Assembly: GCA_027487485.1 (NCBI GenBank)
Contig: JAIYDN010000069.1
Coordinates: 33,197-97,196, forward strand
DNA: 64,000 nt
Direction: 5' to 3'
From: Planctomycetaceae bacterium
Lineage (GTDB): Bacteria > Planctomycetota > Planctomycetia > Pirellulales > Pirellulaceae
The notes under the pieces were generated by a model. It worked only from the letters and a program-made list of their open reading frames with translations, was not told the origin of the DNA and did no database searches. The translations under genes and the position numbers were made by a program. Below, piece after piece: positions 19,730-29,184 of this stretch. The number at the start of each line of letters is the position of its first letter. Position 1 is the first letter of the stretch.

Positions 19730-21091
19730 TTACTCGCCACGACCAAAATAGGACTGTAGATCTCCAGCGCCCACATTCAGCCAAGTCAGGTGGTTCCAGA
19801 ACACGACATTCTTTTCGTTCGTAGTCGATAAGGTTAGATCGACGCGAGGGCGTGTGCTGACAACCACAAGCTTCGGGACTCGTCCATGTTCGCGTTCAAT
19901 GAGCCGCAATGTGTCCCAGGTCTGAGTAGCCTTGTTGGAGGTCGCGATAGCCAGCCGATCCAAAAGCTGTGACGATTGCGACCGCGAACGAATTCGATCC
20001 GCTATCTCCGGCTTGGAATCGGAGATAGCCACGGTAATCACCCCTGAGTTTGTGCCGACGATATGGCTAACCAGAGTCGCAACAAACTCGATTGCAAGAT
20101 CTTCTAGATTGATCGTCGTATCCGTGATCTTGCCTACAGTCTTTGGGCGATGTAGATCCAAAAGGATGACATACTCTTGGCTATCTTCTTGTTGAAACTG
20201 CTTTACCACCAGTTCGTTGCGCTTGGCAGAAGATCGCCAATGGATTGCGCGTGGACTGTCGCCCGAACGATAGGAACGTAAGCCAAAAAATTCCCCTTCG
20301 TCCGATAGGGATCTCGTGCGGCGTTGCCGGTTGCTCAAGTTGCGAACGTCGAACAAGTCTTTCCATTCGGGAAGCAATCGTCCTATGGCTGGCTGAACAA
20401 TGAAGGTATCACCGCTGCGAGGAGGCAGGATACCCCGCATGAGGCCCATTGGGAATCGCGTGGTCAGCTCGGTTCCTAGGAACTGGTACTTTCCACGTCG
20501 CTGAGCTAGACAGCGATATTTTTGCGAACGGGTGGCATTCGGAGGAATCGAAGTAAAAAGCAAAGCGATCCCTTGAAAAACAGGAACGGATGCATCTTCC
20601 TTCGAGAGCAAGATCATTCGGTCATGAGCAAGAACCAACCAGCTACCCAGCCAGCGTTTTGGGTTGGTGATGCTGAGTTCAATATCGAACGGTTTCCTCG
20701 CATGGATAGATCTTGGTAATCGTCGGCGAGAATTCAGACCGTAAAGAGTTCTGCTGCAGACTCGCCATTGAACCAATAAAATTCCCAGCAGCGTCCCAGC
20801 TAGGATGATCAGCAGGTTGACGTCGCGCAGCACTGCACCGAGCAAGACAAAGGATGCCATGAACGCAACCTGCAAACCCTCGCGCGTCATACGTGTGGTG
20901 ACACGCTCCGACGAGTTGCTGATGGAGCGAAAAAATCGCAAAGGCCATTTTAGAATTTGGATTAGGATCGAAGCCCACCCTCTGGGCGCGGTTGTAGCGA
21001 TGGGTAGGCCCGATGATTTCGCCGAGACAGCGTTCCTGGTACGGGAGTCGATGGAGTTGTTTTGCATTGGAAAACTAACGCTTGCGATCAA
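19730..21091 (-). CDS. DUF58 domain-containing protein
   Basis: DEGEFFGLRSYRSGDSPRAIHWRSSAKRNELVVKQFQQEDSQEYVILLDLHRP is the DUF58 core; N-terminal TM segments. Confidence 0.9.
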   Translation of the reverse strand: MIASVSFPMQNNSIDSRTRNAVSAKSSGLPIATTAPRGWASILIQILKWPLRFFRSISNSSERVTTRMTREGLQVAFMASFVLLGAVLRDVNLLIILAGTLLGILLVQWRVCSRTLYGLNSRRRLPRSIHARKPFDIELSITNPKRWLGSWLVLAHDRMILLSKEDASVPVFQGIALLFTSIPPNATRSQKYRCLAQRRGKYQFLGTELTTRFPMGLMRGILPPRSGDTFIVQPAIGRLLPEWKDLFDVRNLSNRQRRTRSLSDEGEFFGLRSYRSGDSPRAIHWRSSAKRNELVVKQFQQEDSQEYVILLDLHRPKTVGKITDTTINLEDLAIEFVATLVSHIVGTNSGVITVAISDSKPEIADRIRSRSQSSQLLDRLAIATSNKATQTWDTLRLIEREHGRVPKLVVVSTRPRVDLTLSTTNEKNVVFWNHLTWLNVGAGDLQSYFGRGE

Positions 21092-22023
21092 ACTGGAACA
21101 GGAACCGTTTCAAGACATCGCGTGATGATAGACTCGGCAATCGTTCGTTCACTGCCCGCGGCAAAACCACGCGGTAGAACACGGTGAGATAAAACAGGGA
21201 CCGCCATTTTTTTGACGTCATCAGGCACCACATAGTTTCTGCCTGATAGCATCGCCAACGCTTGCGCTGCACGATAGAAGGCGATTGCGCCACGTGTGCT
21301 TACCCCTACTTGAAGCTCGTGGCTGTTGCGTGATTTTTCAACGATATCCTGTAAATAATCGACGATCGAATCTTCGACTTGAACAGTCCGCGTGATTGCT
21401 TGAACGGCAGACACTTCTTCCAACGTGACGACCGGTTTTAATGTGTCAACAGGTTCGCCTGTTCGGTGCGATCGCAAAACACCTCGCTCCGCTTCACGAT
21501 TCGGGTACCCGACCTCAATCCGCATCATAAACCGATCCAGCTGACTTTCGGGCAATACGTAGGTACCTTCGAATTCGAAGGGATTTTGAGTCGCGATCAC
21601 AAGGAATGGGTCCGGCATAGAATATGTCTTGCCATCGACGCTCGCTTGACGTTCGCTCATGGCTTCTAGCAAAGCACTTTGGGTTCGCGGCGGCGCTCGA
21701 TTGATCTCATCACCCAAAATCACGTTGGCAAAGATTGGACCTTGATTGAACTTGAATTCGCCATCGTGAAAAACACTGCTACCGATGATATCGCTAGGCA
21801 GCAGGTCCGGTGTGAATTGCACCCGCGTGAACTTGCCATCAATACTTTTGGCAAGAGCTTTGGCGATCAAGGTTTTACCGACGCCTGGCACGTCTTCTAA
21901 TAAAATGTGCTCGCCGGCCATCAAGGCAACCAATGTCTTCCGGACCGCTTCTATTTTTCCGAGAACTACCGATTCTATGTTGGTTTGTAAACGTTTCAGT
22001 ACCGCCTGAGTCGACTCATTCAT
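21088..22023 (-). CDS. MoxR family AAA ATPase
   Basis: LLEDVPGVGKTLIAKALAKSIDGKFTRVQFTPDLLPSDIIGSSVF...NVILGDEINRAPPRTQSALLEAMSERQ...VIATQNPFEFEGTYVLPESQLDRFMMR; overlaps the DUF58 gene start (21088-21091). Confidence 0.95.
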   Translation of the reverse strand: MNESTQAVLKRLQTNIESVVLGKIEAVRKTLVALMAGEHILLEDVPGVGKTLIAKALAKSIDGKFTRVQFTPDLLPSDIIGSSVFHDGEFKFNQGPIFANVILGDEINRAPPRTQSALLEAMSERQASVDGKTYSMPDPFLVIATQNPFEFEGTYVLPESQLDRFMMRIEVGYPNREAERGVLRSHRTGEPVDTLKPVVTLEEVSAVQAITRTVQVEDSIVDYLQDIVEKSRNSHELQVGVSTRGAIAFYRAAQALAMLSGRNYVVPDDVKKMAVPVLSHRVLPRGFAAGSERTIAESIITRCLETVPVPV

Positions 22024-22060
22024 TCAATTTGTCCGGTTGTTGCAAATGCGTGTAGCTAAA

Positions 22061-22345
22061 CTAGGATTTCGTTCGGCAATAATGTCCGTAGATGCCCGCA
22101 ATAACTAAAGCTAATCCGATTAGCCCGGCACCGTACCAAACTGTCGCAGGAACTCCGACAAACCGAAGGTTCGCGAACCAAGTATTCGCGAAAACACATA
22201 GACCAATAAAACCAAAATAAACCGTGGAGAAGACGGCGAGCAATTGCAACCCGATGGATTGGCGACGCTGAATCTCGGAACCAGATTCCGCTTCGACTTG
22301 GTTTTTGGAATGATGCATTTTTTGCAGTTGGGCGGATGACGACAA
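22061..22345 (-). CDS. Small two-TM hypothetical membrane protein
   Basis: 94 aa with two hydrophobic segments; immediately upstream of moxR. Confidence 0.5.
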   Translation of the reverse strand: MSSSAQLQKMHHSKNQVEAESGSEIQRRQSIGLQLLAVFSTVYFGFIGLCVFANTWFANLRFVGVPATVWYGAGLIGLALVIAGIYGHYCRTKS

Positions 22346-22538
22346 ACGGGAGACAAGGTTCGAAACGGGGGGAGAGGCCGACTGGGTTCCGATGATACCG
22401 ATTGTATCAGCAGGGCAGACTAAAATGTAGCCGCTAGGTCCTTTGCATGCACCGATTTCAAGACCTAGACTGAGTAATCTCCTCGAACCACTGTGTTTTG
22501 CTGTTCGATGGGCTCAACTACCCTCTCTCAGGCCATCC

Positions 22539-22883
22539 ATGAGCTTAAGCTTACTGATTGACCAACTCAGTGAACAACTGCCAAACGCATCAGAACGTCG
22601 CTTGGCTTGTTTGGCCATGCTTGTTTGCGATCGTTCCCCAACCTTGGCATGCCTCAACGACAAACCGAGTTTTTTGTCGCTTTTAGACGATATCAACTTG
22701 AAGATACAGTCGTTGGACGATCAGCATGCTGCGGTTGCTTTGGAGCTTGACTCGCTGGCACAAACGGAGCCATGCGAATTTGAGCCGAAGCATATTTGGA
22801 CGTTGATTCGCGCGATTAAGGTCCAAAGTCAGTTTGTCGACCTGCTAACCGGGGTCAAAACTGAACAAGAAGTAAGCAATTAA
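22539..22883 (+). CDS. Hypothetical protein
   Basis: ORF 22443..22883; start taken at MSLSLLIDQL. No family recognised. Confidence 0.45.
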   Translation: MSLSLLIDQLSEQLPNASERRLACLAMLVCDRSPTLACLNDKPSFLSLLDDINLKIQSLDDQHAAVALELDSLAQTEPCEFEPKHIWTLIRAIKVQSQFVDLLTGVKTEQEVSN

Positions 22884-22947
22884 GCCACCAAAAAACCGGA
22901 ATCGACATGCCGATTGCATCAACACGTTTGCAATTGGCTTCCTGGGT

Positions 22948-23571
22948 TCATCGCTCCATTGCACCCTTGCCCGCTAAAATTTTGTCGCGAAACTTGTTGA
23001 TTCTGGAAACTCGCGTTCCTGAATTTTTGGCCGAGTTGAGGTTGATGACGTAACTTCTCTGTCGTCCCGGAGTAAGACGGTGAAAAGCGTCAGCAAGTTC
23101 TGCATCACACTTCATGGCTTCCATAAGTTCCTCCGGCAATACGATCGGCCCAACTTCCGTCTTGACTGGCTGGTCACCAGTCTCCGCATAACGCATCGCC
23201 TCTTCGAGATAAGACTTGATGACTTCCTCCCTGGCCGTAACTTGAGCGTTCTCGATAAATCGGATCATATCCGGGTGGGGTGTATTCGGTCCCGATTTTT
23301 CTAATAGCCCGTGCTCGTCTTTCAAAAGAGCAGCGTGGAAGAAACTAATGCGAAAGTCTTTGCGGAGCGCGCCAAAAATCACAATGTTCTTTTCGCAATG
23401 CATGTAGCATGGATGTCCCCATTTCAATGTCTCCGTCAGCCCAACTTCGAGACAAATTCGCCGGAGCTCCTGAAGACCAACGTTCCATGGCCGAGTCGAA
23501 CAGTCTGGCGTCGCAAATCGACTGCAACGCCCACATCCTTTTGAAAAATAATCTTCAATGTCAAGAATCAT
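22948..23571 (-). CDS. YdeI/OmpD-associated (DUF1801-like) family protein
   Basis: ETLKWGHPCYMHCEKNIVIFGALRKDFRISFFHAALLKD...PEELMEAMKCDAELADAFHRLTPGRQRSYVINLNSAKNSGTRVSRINK; start at MILDIEDYF. Confidence 0.8.
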   Translation of the reverse strand: MILDIEDYFSKGCGRCSRFATPDCSTRPWNVGLQELRRICLEVGLTETLKWGHPCYMHCEKNIVIFGALRKDFRISFFHAALLKDEHGLLEKSGPNTPHPDMIRFIENAQVTAREEVIKSYLEEAMRYAETGDQPVKTEVGPIVLPEELMEAMKCDAELADAFHRLTPGRQRSYVINLNSAKNSGTRVSRINKFRDKILAGKGAMER

Positions 23572-23751
23572 GTCATTAACTCTTCTTTGTTTTCGTTGCC
23601 CCAAAGGGTAGCACGTTCACTTTGAGCCTTCAATGCAGCAGGAATTGTTGACAAATGGTACGTTGGCTAATACTCTGACCGATTGATTTTACCTTCCCAC
23701 CTGTCTTTCAAGCTCTCCTTCCCTCCCACCCCTTCCTTAGGAAGTTTCAAC

Positions 23752-24969
23752 ATGATTCAACTCGCCTTCATATTCTACATGGGTTTCGTCGGCGAGTGGT
23801 CTCAGTTTCGCGGCAACAATTCGGACGCTCACGCGGTAAATGTTCAAGTTCCCATGGAATGGTCCGATACCAAAAACGTGGATTGGAAGATCAAGATCCC
23901 AGGGTTGGGTTGGTCTTCTCCTGTCGTAGTCAACGACAAAATCTTTGTAACGACTGCCGTTGCCAATGGCGAAGGGCTTTCACTGCGAGCGATGTCGATC
24001 GATGCAAACACCGGGAAAACTCTTTGGGATCAAGAAATCCAGTCGGTTGCCAAAGCACCCTCGATTCATTCCAAGAACAGCCATGCGAGCCCAACCCCCA
24101 TCGTGCGGGATGGATCTGTTTTCGTCCACTTTGGGACACTCGGAACCGCCCGTTTGGAGGCATCGACTGGAACGATCCAATGGTTATGCAACGAGCTCGA
24201 TTACCCACCCATGCACGGCAGCGGCGGCTCGCCCGTCTTGCGAGATGGCAAACTGGTGATTGTTTGCGATGGCAGTACCAATCCATTCGTGTGCGCGATC
24301 AACGCAGAAACAGGAAAGGTAGCATGGAAAACACCAAGATCGGTTCCAGCCAAAATCAGTCATTCCTTCGTCACTGTGAATATTGCTGATGTGGATGGCA
24401 AGCCACAAGTCCTGGCCCCGGGACCAGATCATTTCGCAGCCTACGATTTGCAAACAGGAAACGAGCTCTGGCGAGTCATGGCCCCCGGTTGGTCGGTCTG
24501 CCCCCAGCCAGTTCTTTTTGAAGATCTTGTTATCTACAATCATGATTATGACAACCCCGAACTCATGGCGGTCAAGCTAGGTGGAAAAGGGGATGTAACG
24601 GAATCGAATGTCGTCTGGAAATCGCAACGCGGTGCTCCCAGCACCCCAACACCTCTCTTGATTGGTGGTGACCTTTACTTTGTGTCGGACAACGGCGTTG
24701 CGAGCTGCGTCGATGCAAAAACCGGCCAAAGGCACTGGATGGAACGATTAGGAGGTAACTATTCAGCCTCGCCCGTTTACGTGAATGGATTGGTGCTGTT
24801 TATGAACGAGACAGGTGTTGCAACCTGGATTCAGCCCAAACAGACCTTTCAAGTGGTCGGGAAAAACGAAGTTTCAGGAAGAACCTTTGCAACGCCTGCC
24901 TTCTCGAACGATGCCATGTACTTGCGGACCGACGAACACCTGCTGAAGATCCGAACGAGCACGCCCTGA
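23752..24969 (+). CDS. PQQ-binding-like beta-propeller (BamB-like) secreted protein
   Basis: EWSQFRGNNSDAHAVNV..., repeated AINAETGKVAWKT / AYDLQTGNELWRV / VDAKTGQRHWMERLGG blades; start at MIQLAFIFYMGF. Confidence 0.85.
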   Translation: MIQLAFIFYMGFVGEWSQFRGNNSDAHAVNVQVPMEWSDTKNVDWKIKIPGLGWSSPVVVNDKIFVTTAVANGEGLSLRAMSIDANTGKTLWDQEIQSVAKAPSIHSKNSHASPTPIVRDGSVFVHFGTLGTARLEASTGTIQWLCNELDYPPMHGSGGSPVLRDGKLVIVCDGSTNPFVCAINAETGKVAWKTPRSVPAKISHSFVTVNIADVDGKPQVLAPGPDHFAAYDLQTGNELWRVMAPGWSVCPQPVLFEDLVIYNHDYDNPELMAVKLGGKGDVTESNVVWKSQRGAPSTPTPLLIGGDLYFVSDNGVASCVDAKTGQRHWMERLGGNYSASPVYVNGLVLFMNETGVATWIQPKQTFQVVGKNEVSGRTFATPAFSNDAMYLRTDEHLLKIRTSTP

Positions 24970-25030
24970 ACATAAAATTGCAATGCTGCACGACAGTGCT
25001 CTAGCAATTCTGCAAGGTAATATCCTTGAA

Positions 25031-26395
25031 CTACTGTGCGATGAAAATTTGCAAATAGCGTTCGGCACCCGTCCCCACATAGGCATTGCAAGCGAACCGG
25101 TCGTTGCTCAAAAAATGAACAGCACCGGTGAGTTGCATATTGTTAGACTCGATGTCGCTTCTGTCTGTGACAAAGCGGCTTATTCCAGTTGCAAGATCGA
25201 TGCAGACGATTCTTTGGTCGCTCAAGAATGCACATCGGCTTCCATCTTGGCTTAGCGAGATTTGACTATCGATAGATGTTGCGAGCTCACTGACTTGGTC
25301 CAGTCGTCCGCCTGCCGTTTCGACACAACACAACTGCACAACCGATCGTTCGTCTTTCATCGGAAAGTAAAGTCTGTCACCCGAAGGGGAAGAAACCAGC
25401 CAGCTCCGAGGTCCTTGGATGCCGGGATACGTTCTCTCTGCGGTGAAGGTGAGACGCCGTTGACGGCAACCCGCAATCGGAGCCAAGCGATCGCTCATTC
25501 TTGTAACGCGTTGATCTGGATGGTCGCTCGTCAAAAGCAGCTCCGCTTCGTCTGGTAAATCGCAAAGGAAGACTTCCTGGAACTCCCGTCCTGAATCGGA
25601 AACAATGGTTCCTTGGAACGCGAGAGCAAGCGTCGGAACCGCTGCTTCTGATTTTTGATATCCCTTGCTACCTACCCAACACTCTTCAACCGCTTGGCAG
25701 ATCTCATCGGATCCTGGAGATGGGCGGGGTTGAATCGTCGCAGCAAGAAAAGCGGAGAAACTGCCGTCGAAGTTATGCTCGTCGCATCGACCGAACTCGG
25801 GGGATTCAATCTGTTTGAACGAGCTATAACGCTTCGGAACCATAAACCCCACGGTACGAGCATCGCGAATCGCAGGGTCTATCTGAGATTGCGATTCCAA
25901 ATGGTAATCGTTGTACGTGAAGCTAATCCAGCCAAGATCGTTCCAGCTATGTGCGTGTGTTCCGCCACTCAGAACACCCCATGAATCAAAAGAGGGGTGA
26001 TGGTGTTGGACAACTCGTGGTTCCGCATGCATCCAGTGAACGTCCCCTAAGGAGCGCTGATGCCAATTCAAGATGGCACCGAATCTTCGAGCGGCTGTGT
26101 ACGGAAAAGCTTCCGTGCAACATTCAAGACCATGAATGAACACGATCTGATTCATGCTCGGATGAAATGCTGCGGCCCCCACCCCCGGTCCAGCGATGGT
26201 GGGTTTTACGGTTTCGTATAACCGAGATATCTCACCCGAATCGACAGATACCATTTCGATCGCATGGGTGCGAGCGATATGCGAATCCTCATTGCGCGTA
26301 TCGTAAACAATCCATTTTCCATCTGGAGAGATTGACTGTCGACGATTCAGCGTGTGACCGTAATTGCCAAAGGTAATTTGTCGAAAGCGAAGCAT
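25031..26395 (-). CDS. DUF3748 (YidR-like) beta-propeller protein
   Basis: FRQITFGNYGHTLNRRQSISPDGKWIVYDTRNEDSHIARTHAIEMVSVDSGEISRLYE...GGTHAHSWNDLGWISFTYNDYH. Confidence 0.7.
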   Translation of the reverse strand: MLRFRQITFGNYGHTLNRRQSISPDGKWIVYDTRNEDSHIARTHAIEMVSVDSGEISRLYETVKPTIAGPGVGAAAFHPSMNQIVFIHGLECCTEAFPYTAARRFGAILNWHQRSLGDVHWMHAEPRVVQHHHPSFDSWGVLSGGTHAHSWNDLGWISFTYNDYHLESQSQIDPAIRDARTVGFMVPKRYSSFKQIESPEFGRCDEHNFDGSFSAFLAATIQPRPSPGSDEICQAVEECWVGSKGYQKSEAAVPTLALAFQGTIVSDSGREFQEVFLCDLPDEAELLLTSDHPDQRVTRMSDRLAPIAGCRQRRLTFTAERTYPGIQGPRSWLVSSPSGDRLYFPMKDERSVVQLCCVETAGGRLDQVSELATSIDSQISLSQDGSRCAFLSDQRIVCIDLATGISRFVTDRSDIESNNMQLTGAVHFLSNDRFACNAYVGTGAERYLQIFIAQ

Positions 26396-27936
26396 TAACG
26401 TGCCATTTTGGGACGGCTTTTTCCTTCCGCTCGCTCATTCTTCGTTGGCTGCGACACGAGCACCTTTTTATCTTCCGTCTGTTTGGCTGCCTGCGCGGCT
26501 GCATCCAACGATTTTTCGTCCACTTTCGTGGGCCAATTGACCAGCTCGAACGAATCCGTGATTTGCGCGTCCTCCTGAGAGAAGGCCTCCATATTCGATT
26601 CGTTCAGCGTGAATGCAAGAACCACTCGCCGACCAGTATCGTTGGAAAGATGGTAGTGAATCCAGAGAATGCCGACTCCTTGGACACTGCCACGTGAAAC
26701 GATTCGCAACATTCGCAGCTTGTTGCTGGTCAATCGCTCCGTACCTTCAATCATCTCCGTAAGACTTGATCCAAGCCCTGCCTTTACATCAGACCGAAAC
26801 CCTTCCAAGCTCAGCTGGCGTCCTGGCTCCAAGTCAATCATGTTCGTGACATTGCACTGACAAAGCACTCTGTCATTGACTACATAACGCAGCGTTGCTT
26901 CCTCCCCATTATCACGATAGGTTGACCATTTTCGGTTAGCCAAAAAGCGATAATATCCCAGGTCCGATTGGAACTGAAGAAGACTCGCGGCCTCTTGGTT
27001 TGTAATCCGTTGTGCAACTTCATCGAGAGTTAAACCAGACACCATCGATTCAATACCGGATCGGAGGATTTTCACTTGAGCATTAACGTGAAAGCCCGGC
27101 TCCGCTTCGCTGATCTCCCGCGTCTCTTCCAAGTTGACGGCAAACCATGAAATGCTTCCCGTAGATCGATCCAACAGCAACTTGCCTTCGAGGACGATCG
27201 TTGTCGGGACTTGCCGAACCGACGCCGCAATCGTGCCATTCAGTTCAAGCTGGGCCTTCGAATCGTCGGCTTCGACGAGACACATCACCAGCTTGCCGTC
27301 TTGAATTGCATCTACATTCAGCAAGCGACAAGCGACTTCCCGTTCCACTGTCCATTTGTCGGCGATGTTCACTTCACGCTCGGTTAACAGTTGGTCCAAG
27401 AACATCGAATTGATTGGGCATTCAATCAGGTCGCGCTCGGCGGCAAAGAGTGGATTGTCTGGACATGCTGTTACCAACCCTTGGTCACTGCCGAACCGAA
27501 CAATGTCTTTGCATTGCTCGCGCAAGGCCGTCTTGGTCACATGCCGGTCGACTTGGATTTCCGAGGTTGCTTCACGGAAGTGTTGGTAGGTTCGACATTG
27601 CAGAATATTCGGCGACGATTCATAGTGTTCGTCATACTCCAAAGTCGAACTCGCTTTCATCGGCGCCGTCTTGGCAGCGATCAACTTTCCATTCTTAGCC
27701 TTAGCGTCGTTGATCTGGCTCTTCAACCGGATCTCGCCACTAACCTCGCTGACCGCGCGGATGCGAAACTTGCCCGTTTCTGTCGATTTCGGCGCTATAT
27801 TCTTGGACTCTGCAAACGAGGGCCTTGTCAGCGATACCGTACCGGCAGCGACCAAGCTTGCAATCAACCATTGCCGTCGATCCAAAAGAGTGACATTTCG
27901 ATTGCTAGCAACGGTTTTGATCTGAAGCGAATCCAT
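26395..27936 (-). CDS. Hypothetical secreted protein (Tat/Sec-like signal)
   Basis: Start at MDSLQIKTVASNRNVTLLDRRQWLIASLVAAGTVSLTRPSFA; stop overlaps the next start (TAATG). Confidence 0.65.
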   Translation of the reverse strand: MDSLQIKTVASNRNVTLLDRRQWLIASLVAAGTVSLTRPSFAESKNIAPKSTETGKFRIRAVSEVSGEIRLKSQINDAKAKNGKLIAAKTAPMKASSTLEYDEHYESSPNILQCRTYQHFREATSEIQVDRHVTKTALREQCKDIVRFGSDQGLVTACPDNPLFAAERDLIECPINSMFLDQLLTEREVNIADKWTVEREVACRLLNVDAIQDGKLVMCLVEADDSKAQLELNGTIAASVRQVPTTIVLEGKLLLDRSTGSISWFAVNLEETREISEAEPGFHVNAQVKILRSGIESMVSGLTLDEVAQRITNQEAASLLQFQSDLGYYRFLANRKWSTYRDNGEEATLRYVVNDRVLCQCNVTNMIDLEPGRQLSLEGFRSDVKAGLGSSLTEMIEGTERLTSNKLRMLRIVSRGSVQGVGILWIHYHLSNDTGRRVVLAFTLNESNMEAFSQEDAQITDSFELVNWPTKVDEKSLDAAAQAAKQTEDKKVLVSQPTKNERAEGKSRPKMAR

Positions 27937-28056
27937 GCTTGTACCCTGGTTTGGCCAAAAAGTTGTTCCATGTGTCCATTGCATCGGATCGATTCATGCG
28001 CAAGACTGAGACGAACCCAGATAATCCGCATATCTTGCCTAAATTAACAATCTGCA

Positions 28057-29157
28057 ATGCCGGATCGTTTTGCTAGCAAACGTCAATGTCGGTGTTTGGC
28101 TGGGGGATGCATTGCGTTGCGGTCGTCAGAATCGGCGAAATCGCTATACTTTTCCGACATTGCTCTTTGCTGGAACCCGGCAAAAGGAGCCTGGACATGC
28201 CTGCTATCCCATATTTGGCTGATTCCGATGGAAGTCGACCCTACATTTGAACAGGCTTCTACTACCGCAAAACCGCGTTCCGACGACGGATTTGAGTTAT
28301 CTGAAATGTCCACTGTTTCCCCATCCCAATTTCTACTGCAGCAAGAACAGAGCGAGCTCGTGCGACATCACGATTCGTCCTGGGATGCTTGTGCTTACTC
28401 CAGGAAGAGCCCGGCCAAGGACTCTCCCAACGAAGATGCGATCGGGATTTTTCAGTTTGATGCCAACACCACTATTTTCGCAGTTGCCGATGGTTGCGGC
28501 GGAATGCGAGGCGGAGAGCAAGCATCCAGTATCGCCCTTCAAATGCTGGCGGATTCCATAGAACGCCATCAAGATGGGCCGGAACGCTTGCGGTTCTCGA
28601 TCATCGAAGGGATTGAGTTAGCGAATGCAGCAATCCAGGAATTGAAAATAGGCGCCGCTTGTACCATCGCGGTCATCGAATGCACCCAAGGCACCATTCG
28701 CCCCTACCATGTGGGAGACTCCATGATCCTGGTCACCAGCAATCGGGGAAAAGTCAGGTACCAATCTGTCAGCCACTCGCCTGTCGGATTTGCTGTGGAG
28801 TCTGGAATGTTATGTGCCAACGAAGCCATGCATCACGAGGATAGGCATATTGTTTCCAACGTCGTTGGTGATCCTAGAATGAGGATTGAGATGGGGCCTG
28901 TGTTGACACTCGCACCGCGCGATACTGTTCTTATTGCGAGCGATGGACTGTTCGACAATCTAAGTGTTGCCGAAGTCGTGGAACATGTCCGAAAAGGAAA
29001 TCTTCGTGATTCGGTGAAGGCCGCTTGCGAATTGGCGTACGATCGCATGCTTGGCATCAAGGGCCAACCCTGCAAACCTGATGATCTGAGCGTCGTCGCA
29101 GCCCGTTCATCGAGACTTAGACAACCTGACAATCAAAAAAGCACTGACTGGAACTAG
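28057..29157 (+). CDS. PP2C-family serine/threonine phosphatase
   Basis: SPNEDAIGIF..TTIFAVADGCGGMRGGEQASSIALQML...YHVGDSMILVTSNRGKVRYQSVSHSPVG...IASDGLFDNLSVAEVVEHV. Start uncertain, possibly MEVDPTFEQ further downstream. Confidence 0.85.
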   Translation: MPDRFASKRQCRCLAGGCIALRSSESAKSLYFSDIALCWNPAKGAWTCLLSHIWLIPMEVDPTFEQASTTAKPRSDDGFELSEMSTVSPSQFLLQQEQSELVRHHDSSWDACAYSRKSPAKDSPNEDAIGIFQFDANTTIFAVADGCGGMRGGEQASSIALQMLADSIERHQDGPERLRFSIIEGIELANAAIQELKIGAACTIAVIECTQGTIRPYHVGDSMILVTSNRGKVRYQSVSHSPVGFAVESGMLCANEAMHHEDRHIVSNVVGDPRMRIEMGPVLTLAPRDTVLIASDGLFDNLSVAEVVEHVRKGNLRDSVKAACELAYDRMLGIKGQPCKPDDLSVVAARSSRLRQPDNQKSTDWN

Positions 29158-29184
29158 CCAAAGGGAATGAGGCGAAGGTTGTTG

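Noticed and set aside
27391-28047. 218-aa antisense ORF
   Set aside because: Opposite the long secreted-protein ORF; composition is that of an antisense shadow.
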